Assembly (NCBI RefSeq): GCF_000472785.1
Contig: NZ_AXAL01000001.1
Span: 519,160 to 583,159, forward strand
Source: Mesorhizobium loti CJ3sym
GTDB lineage: Bacteria > Pseudomonadota > Alphaproteobacteria > Rhizobiales > Rhizobiaceae
Length of the DNA stretch: 64,000 nt
Direction: 5' to 3'
Both the position numbers and the translations under genes were made by a program. Under the pieces are notes generated by a model. It did no database searches. It saw nothing but the letters and a program-made list of their open reading frames with translations, and was not told the DNA's origin. Within the stretch, counting starts at the first letter, position 1. Each line of letters begins with the position of its first letter. Below are positions 57,791 through 64,000 of this stretch, piece after piece.

Positions 57791-58654
57791 TCACCCAGCC
57801 ACGCGCTTCCCGCGCTTGCCCTTCGCGCCCCGCGCCTCAACCACCTTCTCCACCTGCCGCTTCAGCTCGTCCTTGATATCCGCCGTGTCATTCATCAAAG
57901 CGTCGATCTTCAGGAAATCGAGCACGCGGTATTTTGAGACGGCCGGGCGGACCAGGATATGGGGCTGGCCCTGTTTCAGCTTGTTGGCGATGATCGACTG
58001 CATCATCAGCTGGGTGGCGCCGAACATCAGGTCGACGGAGGTCGGCTGCTTGCGGTCGGCTTCCTCAGGCGCGCCGACCACGTCGACGCCGATGATGATG
58101 TCGGCGTCGTGCTCGATCAGGTCGAACGGCACGGGGTTGTATATGCCGCCGTCGATCAGCAGCCTGCCGTCGCGCATCACCGGGCGGAACACGGCGGGAA
58201 TGGCGGCAGAGGCGGCAAGTGCGGAATGCAGGTCGCCTTCGTCGAACACGGCGAGCTTGTGGCCGAAATAGTCGGTCGCCGTCACCTTCAGTGGGATTTT
58301 CAGCTCGGCGAAGGTTTCGGGGATGGCCTCGGGCAGGAACGCCTTCAGGATGCGCTCGACATTGAACTGGCTGACTCGGATGCCGTTCTGCATGGCTTCC
58401 GCGATCGTGCCCGGGCGCGCGCGCCACATGCGGCTCGCCACCTCGGCGCGGCGGCCGAGGATCGAGCGGGCATAGTCGTGGATGTCCTTGCCGGCCATGC
58501 CCGCGGCCATGCCGGCGCCCATGATGGCGCCGATCGACGAGCCGGCGATCGCCACCGGCTTGATGCCGAGCTCGTCCAGCGCCTCGATGACATGGATATG
58601 CGCCAGCCCGCGCGCGCCGCCGCCGCCGAAGGCTATGCCAAAAGTCGGGCTCAC
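57791..58654 (-). CDS. Patatin-like phospholipase family protein
   Basis: 287 residues. The catalytic serine hydrolase elements are visible: oxyanion loop FGGGGARGLAH (about 9-19), nucleophile GSSIG (about 38-42) and the DGG of LLIDGGIYNPVPF (about 166-178). It probably hydrolyses membrane lipids. The C-terminus is Lys/Arg-rich (GAKGKRGKRVAG). GTG 58654 overlaps the preceding M16 gene stop by 4 bp, so it is the third gene of the M16-M16-patatin operon. Confidence 0.9.
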   Translation of the reverse strand: MSPTFGIAFGGGGARGLAHIHVIEALDELGIKPVAIAGSSIGAIMGAGMAAGMAGKDIHDYARSILGRRAEVASRMWRARPGTIAEAMQNGIRVSQFNVERILKAFLPEAIPETFAELKIPLKVTATDYFGHKLAVFDEGDLHSALAASAAIPAVFRPVMRDGRLLIDGGIYNPVPFDLIEHDADIIIGVDVVGAPEEADRKQPTSVDLMFGATQLMMQSIIANKLKQGQPHILVRPAVSKYRVLDFLKIDALMNDTADIKDELKRQVEKVVEARGAKGKRGKRVAG

Positions 58655-60150
58655 CCCTTGCCGGCCCCGGCCAGCGGCGGCCCGACCACCATGATGGTCG
58701 GCTCGGCCGTCAGCAGCTTTTTCGCCGCCGCCTTGACCTGGTCGAGCGTCACCGCGTTGATGTAGCCGGCGCGGCGCTGCATGTAGTCGATGCCGAGATC
58801 GTCGAGCTGCAATTCGACGAGCGTCGCGGCGATGGAACTCGAAGAGTCCAGATTGTTGATGGCATAGGCGCCGACCATGTATTTCTTGGTCGCCGCCAAC
58901 TCGGCCTCGGTGGGACCGTCCTCTGCCAGTTGCTTGATCACATCGCGCACGATCCCCAGCGTCTGCGCCGCCCGGTCCGATCGGGTTCCGGTGCTGACAA
59001 TCAGCGCGCTGGCATGGTCCTGGTTGACCAGCGAGGAGTTCACGCTGTAGGCAAGCCCGCGCTTTTCACGCACCTCCTGGAACAGGCGCGAGGTGAAGGT
59101 ACCGCCGCCAAGGATCTCGTTCATCAGTACGGCGGGAAAGAAATCCGCTGCCTTACGCTTCACTCCGGGATAAGCGAGCTGCAGCGAGGTCTGCGGCAGG
59201 TCGTAATTAACCTCGAGATGCTGCGCGAGTTTCGGCTCGACATCGGCGACAGGAGTGAGCGCCTGGCTTTGCGGCAGGTCGCCGAACACCATGTCCAGCT
59301 TCTTCTTCAGCGTCTCGGCATCGATCGCACCGACCACGGCGACATGCAGGCCACTACGCGCAAACACCGCCTTGTGCATGGCCTTGAGATCGTCCTGCGT
59401 GATGGCGGCAATGCTCTGCCTGGTGCCCTGGTCGGAGCGCGAATAAGGGTGGTCGCCATAGATGGCGCGCGCCCATTTGTTCTGCGCTACCGTGTCAGGA
59501 TCATTCTCGTTGGCGAGGATGCCGGACAAGATCTGTGAGCGGATGCGATCGATCGGCAGTTGGTCGAAATGCGGCTCATTGACAGCCAGCCGCAGCAAAT
59601 CGAAAGCCTCGTCGCGCTGATCGGCCAGCATGCGCATCGAGCCATAAATGCCGTCGCGGGTCTCGTCGAAGCTCATCTCGGCGCCGGCGTCGTCGAGCTT
59701 GATCTGGAAAGCTTCACTGTCGAGCGGCCCAGCACCCTCGTCGAACAGGCCGGTCATCAGATTGGCGAGACCCTCCTTGCCCGGCGGATCCTGCGTCGAG
59801 CCGCCGCCGAAGACGAAGCGGACGGCAACGACCGGTACGGAATAATCCTCCACCAGCCAGGCGGTAATGCCTTTTGGCGAGGTGACTTGCTGGATGTCCA
59901 TGGCGCGGGCGGCAAGTGCCGGCAGGATCAGAAAAAGGATGGAGAGGAAGAGGGTTGCGAGTGCGGCGCGCGTTCTTCCTTCTCCCCTTGCGGGAGAAGA
60001 TGGATCGGCGCGCAGCGCCGAGATGGTTGAGGGGTGGGTGACGGATCGCCGTCCTTGCCAAGCTGGAACACCCCTTATCCGGCCGAGCTTCGCTCGGCCA
60101 CCTTCTCCCACAAGGGGAGAAGGGAAAGAGACGCGGTGCAGGTTCATCAT
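58651..60150 (-). CDS. M16 family protein, non-catalytic subunit, with a repeat-derived N-terminus
   Basis: 499 residues from ATG 60150, which shares a base with the stop of the upstream M16 gene (TGATG). Residues about 10-58 are encoded by an inverted-repeat element (59978-60123) read in frame; a normal signal-peptide core (ATLFLSILFLILPALAARA) only follows at about 65-83. The M16 domain starts near 84. The HxxEH zinc motif is replaced by GLANLMTGLFDEG, so this is the inactive partner of the adjacent active M16 protein, a common bacterial pair. Confidence 0.9.
   Translation of the reverse strand: MMNLHRVSFPSPLVGEGGRAKLGRIRGVPAWQGRRSVTHPSTISALRADPSSPARGEGRTRAALATLFLSILFLILPALAARAMDIQQVTSPKGITAWLVEDYSVPVVAVRFVFGGGSTQDPPGKEGLANLMTGLFDEGAGPLDSEAFQIKLDDAGAEMSFDETRDGIYGSMRMLADQRDEAFDLLRLAVNEPHFDQLPIDRIRSQILSGILANENDPDTVAQNKWARAIYGDHPYSRSDQGTRQSIAAITQDDLKAMHKAVFARSGLHVAVVGAIDAETLKKKLDMVFGDLPQSQALTPVADVEPKLAQHLEVNYDLPQTSLQLAYPGVKRKAADFFPAVLMNEILGGGTFTSRLFQEVREKRGLAYSVNSSLVNQDHASALIVSTGTRSDRAAQTLGIVRDVIKQLAEDGPTEAELAATKKYMVGAYAINNLDSSSSIAATLVELQLDDLGIDYMQRRAGYINAVTLDQVKAAAKKLLTAEPTIMVVGPPLAGAGKG
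59978..60123. repeat. Inverted-repeat element, family 2, inside a coding region
   Basis: 146 bp with termini CCTTCTCCCCTTGCGGGAG and CTCCCACAAGGGGAGAAGG (one mismatch over about 22 bp) and inner stems GGCGCGCAGCGCC and GGCCGAGCTTCGCTCGGCC. It resembles the intergenic elements elsewhere in the window but lies between the start codon and the signal-peptide core of the M16 gene, without a stop codon in that frame. Confidence 0.85.
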
Positions 60151-61538
60151 CAATTCCCCGCCTGTTGCTGCGGCAAGAGATAGCCTGATGTCGAGCGGGC
60201 GAGCACCAGGTAGCGTGCAGCGACGGCCTTGACCTCGTCGGCTGTCACCTTGCGGATGCGATCCGGCCATTGCTGGACATCCCTTACATTGCCGCCGGTG
60301 GCCAGCGTCGAACCGTAGATTTCGGCCATGGAATCCTGCTTGTCGCGGGCAAAGATCATCGACCTGACATAACGGTCCTTGGCCTTTTCGAGCTCCTCCG
60401 GTGTAACGCCGCCGCTGGCGATGCGCGCCACCTCGGCATCGACCGCGGCTTCGACATCGGCCAGCTTGGCGTCGCCGCGCGGCGCGCCATAGACAGTGAA
60501 ATTGGTGTCGTCGAGCATTGTGCCCTGAAAGAATGCGCCGGCGCTGGAAGCGATGCCTTGCTGGACGACCAGCGCCTGGTAAAGCCGGCTGCGGTTGCCG
60601 CCGCCGAGGATCTCGGCCAACAGGTCAAGCGCTTCGGCCTCGCCCGGCTTGCCCGAATGATAGGACGGCACCACCCACTGCGTCGAGAAACTGGGAACGC
60701 TGACGCGAGCGTCGGAGAGCGTGACGGTGCGTTTGGTGTTCTGCTCCGGTTCGACCGGGCGGATGCGCGGCGGCAGGTCCGGCCCGCGCGCCACCTTGCC
60801 ATAGGTTTTCTCGGCCAGCGCCTTCACCGCATCCGGCTCGACATCGCCGGCGACGATCAGCACGGCGTTGTTGGGCCGATAGTACTTGTCATAGAAAGCG
60901 GTGGCGTCGATGCGGTTCAACTGCTCCATCTCCTGCATCCAACCGATGACCGGAATGCGATAGGGCTGGTTTTGCCACAGCGTGGCATCGACTTCCTCGT
61001 CGAGCACGGCCTGCGGATTGTTGTCGATGCGCGAGCGGCGCTCCTCCAGGATGACATCGCGCTCGGTCTTGATGACGTCATCGGTGAGGATGAGATTGCG
61101 CATGCGGTCGGCCTCGAAACTCATCATCAGTTCGAGCGACGACGGCGCCACCGTCTCGTGGAAGGCGGTATAGTCGTAGGATGTGAACGCGTTGTTGGAG
61201 CCGCCAATGTCGGAGACGGCGCGGTCGAACTCACCGGCTGCGTGATTGGTCGTCGCCTTGAACATCAGATGCTCGAAGAAATGGGCGATGCCGGATTTGC
61301 CGGGCGGCTCGTCGGCGCTGCCGATCTTGTACCACACCATATGGGTGACGATCGGCGCGCGATGGTCGGGAATGACGACCACTTCCATGCCGTTGCCAAG
61401 CAGGAAATCCGTCACCTTGAACTCGGCCGGCTTCGTGTTGGGCTGCGTGGAGCTATCGGCCAGCACCGGGCCGGTCACGACGAAAGCCAATGAGGTCGCG
61501 AGCAGCGTTGTGCGCAGCCAGTCAGCTTGAAAAGTCAT
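60150..61538 (-). CDS. M16 family zinc peptidase, catalytic subunit
   Basis: 462 residues from ATG 61538 (GGAG 6 nt upstream); a TTG one codon earlier is less likely. A signal peptide (core [18 protein letters not shown]) places it in the periplasm. The inverted zinc motif HFFEH is intact in [15 protein letters not shown] (about 85-99), with the downstream Glu in ERRSRID region. It should pair with the non-catalytic M16 protein encoded directly downstream. Confidence 0.93.
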   Translation of the reverse strand: MTFQADWLRTTLLATSLAFVVTGPVLADSSTQPNTKPAEFKVTDFLLGNGMEVVVIPDHRAPIVTHMVWYKIGSADEPPGKSGIAHFFEHLMFKATTNHAAGEFDRAVSDIGGSNNAFTSYDYTAFHETVAPSSLELMMSFEADRMRNLILTDDVIKTERDVILEERRSRIDNNPQAVLDEEVDATLWQNQPYRIPVIGWMQEMEQLNRIDATAFYDKYYRPNNAVLIVAGDVEPDAVKALAEKTYGKVARGPDLPPRIRPVEPEQNTKRTVTLSDARVSVPSFSTQWVVPSYHSGKPGEAEALDLLAEILGGGNRSRLYQALVVQQGIASSAGAFFQGTMLDDTNFTVYGAPRGDAKLADVEAAVDAEVARIASGGVTPEELEKAKDRYVRSMIFARDKQDSMAEIYGSTLATGGNVRDVQQWPDRIRKVTADEVKAVAARYLVLARSTSGYLLPQQQAGN

Positions 61539-61658
61539 CAATGGCTCCGGTTTCTCGGCAGGACGATAGGCAAGGTGCTGGCGACAAGCAAAGTGAATTC
61601 TTGGTCATGTTGCCGGCAAAGGCGGCGGCAAAGAGGCCGTCGCCGAACGCCGCCCGTA

Positions 61659-62213
61659 TCAGGCGGCCTCGATGAAGCGAATGACGGTCTCGCCATAGTT
61701 GCGCTCATCAAGCATGGAAAAGCCCGGGCCTGGCTCGAAGGGAGCCACTGCGGCCTCCTCCACCACGCACAGCGCGCCGGGGCGCAGCCAGCCACCGGCC
61801 CTGGCCGACTGCAAGGCACGCTCGCCCAGGCCCTTGCCATAGGGCGGGTCGGCGAAGACAAGGCCGAACGGCGCCAGCGTGCCCGCCTCGCCAAGACCCG
61901 TGGCATCGCGGCGGAAGATCTTTGTGCGGCCGGTCAGGCCGAAGGCCTCGACATTGTCGCGGATCAGGCCGCGGCCTTCGGCCGATTCCTCGATGAACAC
62001 GCCATAGGACGCGCCGCGCGACAGCGCCTCCAGGCCAAGCGCCCCTGTCCCAGCGAACAGGTCGAGCACGCGCGCGCCGTCCAGCTGTTCGGCAAAGCGA
62101 TGCGCCAGCACGTTGAAGACGGCCTCGCGGGTGCGATCGGTCGTCGGACGGATGGCACTGCTGCGGGGCGTCGCCAGCGGACGCCCACGAAACTCACCGC
62201 CGACGATTCTCAT
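61659..62213 (-). CDS. rsmD: 16S rRNA (guanine-966-N2)-methyltransferase
   Basis: 184 residues. MRIVGGEFRGRPL at the N-terminus, the SAM-binding DLFAGTGALGLEALSRGA (about 51-68) and the catalytic DPPYGKG (about 121-127) are RsmD signatures. It methylates G966 of 16S rRNA. It starts by a 4-bp overlap with the end of the pseudouridine synthase gene, so both are co-transcribed. Confidence 0.95.
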   Translation of the reverse strand: MRIVGGEFRGRPLATPRSSAIRPTTDRTREAVFNVLAHRFAEQLDGARVLDLFAGTGALGLEALSRGASYGVFIEESAEGRGLIRDNVEAFGLTGRTKIFRRDATGLGEAGTLAPFGLVFADPPYGKGLGERALQSARAGGWLRPGALCVVEEAAVAPFEPGPGFSMLDERNYGETVIRFIEAA

Positions 62214-64000
62214 CTTGTCCGGGGACCCTTGGGGCCGCCGCGCGGACCACCGCCACCGGCACCGCCAGGGCGCTCGCCACGTGGTTTGCCGAACGGCTTT
62301 GCGCCGCCCGGTTTGCCGTCGGGCTTGCCATAGGATGGCTTGAACGAGGCCTTGCGGGCCCTAGCTTCAGCCGCCTTGGCCGCGTCGGCTTCCGCCCTGC
62401 CCTTGCCGATCGGCCGGGCGCCAGGCGCCATCCAGACATTGGCCTTGCGCTGGCCGGGCGGCTCGATTGGCCGCTGCTCGCGCTCGGGTTTCTTGCCGCC
62501 GCCACGGGGTTTGTCACCGAAGCCACCGCGCGGCTTGTCGCCAAAACTGCCGCGTGGCTTGTCGCCAAAGCCGCCACGTTCGGGCCTCGGACCACGCTCG
62601 CCAAAGCTCTTTTCCGGCCTCTCGCTCCTGTCGGGACTGGTCGACAGTTTGCCCAATGCCTCGTCGCGGCTGCCTTCGCGGCGCTTGCGGTTCTTGATCA
62701 ACCCGCCTTCGCCGATCGGACGGCGCTCGCCGTCACGGACGAATTTCGGCCGTTCGGGTTCCGGCTCGCGAACTTCGGTGCGCCGCACCGGCTTGTTGGA
62801 AAACGGCTTGGTGATCTCGGCGTCGAAATTGGCGCCGGATTCCTCCACCAGACGCTCACCAAGCTGGTCTCGCAGCACCCTGCCGTTGATCTCCTGAACA
62901 TGGCCCTCGGCAAGATCGTCGAGCTGGAATGGCCCATAAGAGATGCGGATCAGCCGCGTCACGTCGAGGCCGAGCGCGCCAAGAATGTTCCTGACCTCGC
63001 GGTTCTTGCCTTCGCGCAAACCAAGCGTCAGCCAGGCGTTGGTGCCTTGCTCACGGTCGAGCGTCGCTTCAATGGCGCCGTAAAAGACGCCGTCGACGGC
63101 AATGCCTTCGCGCAAGCCTACGAGCGCGCTTTCCTCGACCTTGCCGTGCACGCGCACGCGGTAGCGACGCAGCCAGCCGGTGGCCGGCAGTTCGAGCACG
63201 CGCGACAGGCCGCCATCATTGGTCAGCAGCAGCAGGCCTTCGGTATTTATGTCGAGCCGGCCGATGGTCATCAGCCGCGGCAATTCGGCCGGCAGCACGT
63301 CGAAGACGGTCTTGCGGCCCTCGGGATCGCGGTTGGTGGTGACAACGCCGGCCGGCTTGTGGAACAGGAAAAGGCGCGTGCGCTCGATCGGCGGGATTTC
63401 CATGCCGTCGAGATGGATGATGTCGCTCGGCATGACGTTGAAGGCCGGTGAGGTCAAAGCGCGGCCATTGACCTTGACGCGGCCGGCGGCGATCAATTCC
63501 TCGGCGTCGCGGCGCGAGGCCAGACCGGCGCGCGCCAGCCGCTTGGCGATCCGTTCGCCGGCTTCTTCCGCAGCCTCGGCCAGACGCGGGCGCGGCTTGA
63601 AAGCGCCGCCCGATGCACCTTGAGGCCGATCGCTGAAATCACGCTTGGGTCTGTCGCTGCCGAAGTCGCGCTTGGGCCGGTCGGCGAAGTCACGTTTCGG
63701 ACGATCGCCGAAATCACGCTTGGGACGGTCGAAGCGTTTTTCGCCGCCTTCGGCCGCCCCGGCAGCCGGACGGTCGCCGCGTGGTGCGTAAGGCTTGCGT
63801 GGCCCTTCACGCTTTTCATACGGCTTGCGCTCGCCTTCGGCAGCAACCGGACGATCGCCGCGCGGCGCGTAGGGTTTGCGCGGTCCTTCGCGCTTCTCAT
63901 AGGGCTTGCGCTCGCCTTCAGCTGCCATCGGACGGTCGCCACGCGGCGCGTAGGGTTTGCGTGGCCCTTCGCGCTTTTCATACGGCTTGCGCTCGCCTTC
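62210..64000 (-). CDS. rluB: 23S rRNA pseudouridine synthase, RluB/RsuA family, with long repetitive tails (runs off the right edge)
   Basis: At least 597 residues; the true start lies beyond the window, since the frame stays open to 64000. An S4 domain (ERIAKRLARAGLASRRDAEE) is followed by the RsuA/RluB catalytic core with the Asp in GRLDINTEGLLLLTNDG. Three low-complexity parts are unusual: an N-terminal 27-residue repeat, a run of DRPKRDF units, and a C-terminal Arg/Gly/Pro tail with GDKPRGG units. These basic tails probably bind RNA; similar tails occur in rhizobial homologues. Whether it is RluB or RsuA is not fully certain. Confidence 0.88.
   Translation of the reverse strand, partial: EGERKPYEKREGPRKPYAPRGDRPMAAEGERKPYEKREGPRKPYAPRGDRPVAAEGERKPYEKREGPRKPYAPRGDRPAAGAAEGGEKRFDRPKRDFGDRPKRDFADRPKRDFGSDRPKRDFSDRPQGASGGAFKPRPRLAEAAEEAGERIAKRLARAGLASRRDAEELIAAGRVKVNGRALTSPAFNVMPSDIIHLDGMEIPPIERTRLFLFHKPAGVVTTNRDPEGRKTVFDVLPAELPRLMTIGRLDINTEGLLLLTNDGGLSRVLELPATGWLRRYRVRVHGKVEESALVGLREGIAVDGVFYGAIEATLDREQGTNAWLTLGLREGKNREVRNILGALGLDVTRLIRISYGPFQLDDLAEGHVQEINGRVLRDQLGERLVEESGANFDAEITKPFSNKPVRRTEVREPEPERPKFVRDGERRPIGEGGLIKNRKRREGSRDEALGKLSTSPDRSERPEKSFGERGPRPERGGFGDKPRGSFGDKPRGGFGDKPRGGGKKPEREQRPIEPPGQRKANVWMAPGARPIGKGRAEADAAKAAEARARKASFKPSYGKPDGKPGGAKPFGKPRGERPGGAGGGGPRGGPKGPRTR
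63627..63737 (-). repeat. DRPKRDF repeat in the pseudouridine synthase gene
   Basis: Four copies of a DRPKRDF unit, each 7 residues with one or two spacer residues (G, A or GS), lie between the 27-residue repeats and the S4 domain. They are basic and probably disordered. Confidence 0.8.
63758..64000 (-). repeat. 81-bp tandem repeat, three copies, at the window edge
   Basis: Units at 64000-63920, 63919-63839 and 63838-63758 each encode EGERKPYEKREGPRKPYAPR followed by GDRP and a variable three-residue end (MAA, VAA, AAG). Nearly all differences are at synonymous positions. More copies may lie beyond the edge. Confidence 0.9.

Noticed and set aside
57622..57840. Minus-strand 72-codon frame between the HNH and patatin genes
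   Set aside because: It overlaps the 3' end of patatin and the 5' end of the HNH gene in another frame and has no start signal.
60270..61493. Plus-strand 407-codon frame opposite the active M16 gene
   Set aside because: The minus strand carries the HxxEH peptidase with a signal peptide; the plus frame has no motifs.

Overview
The window is GC-rich, gene-dense chromosomal DNA from an alphaproteobacterium of the order Hyphomicrobiales (Rhizobiales), most likely Mesorhizobium or a close relative. The reasons are a cyclic beta-1,2-glucan synthase (NdvB/ChvB/Cgs), a complete five-step hut cluster with HutF and HutG, a Zur-type box before an AztABC-like zinc transporter, the waaA-lpxK lipid A block with DUF374 and DUF4170 neighbours, and several families of short inverted-repeat intergenic elements. 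The genus is inferred; there is no rRNA gene, tRNA gene or CRISPR array in the window.

Layout. 1-5654: 5' two thirds of ndvB on the minus strand. 5943-14374: histidine catabolism, with hutI-hutH-hutG-(secreted 124-aa protein)-hutU-hutD on the minus strand and hutF-hutC on the plus strand, diverging around a perfect HutC-type operator. 14380-18676: a repeat element, a RidA protein, the zinc ABC transporter, a DUF442 protein and an Lrp regulator. 18815-25205: tyrosine/homogentisate catabolism (hpd; hmgA-MBL-FAH-membrane protein-DinB; a divergent MarR), interrupted by a vapBC-type toxin-antitoxin pair. 25416-27690: kbl-tdh threonine degradation. 28000-34339: a GGDEF-EAL protein, a polysaccharide deacetylase, a MarR/membrane-protein pair around a 30-bp perfect palindrome, a frameshifted PhyH-type dioxygenase and a LacI regulator. 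34352-43750: methylated-amine-type enzymes (StcD-like flavoprotein, MttB-like methyltransferase with an orphan binding protein), queF, two paralogous exported proteins, and LysR and GlxA/AraC regulators. 43806-48810: mutL, repeat debris and a bidirectional terminator, an EamA exporter with a LysR regulator, and small proteins. 48807-54399: pmbA-IMPase-DUF4170-DUF374-waaA-lpxK, a lipid A/Kdo operon. 54566-64000: a VOC protein, epmA/efp, a lower-GC HNH endonuclease, patatin, paired M16 peptidases, rsmD and an rluB-type pseudouridine synthase that runs off the right edge.

Functionally the window is mainly amino-acid catabolism (His, Tyr, Thr, probably betaines), each pathway next to its regulator, plus envelope biogenesis and translation-quality genes. 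Accessory material is limited to the vapBC pair, the HNH endonuclease and the repeat elements, one of which is read in frame into an M16 peptidase. The strongest leads for something undescribed are the DinB protein in a homogentisate operon without a visible maleylacetoacetate isomerase, the repeat-derived N-terminus of the M16 protein, the solitary COG3440-like HNH enzyme, and the MttB-like/binding-protein pair.
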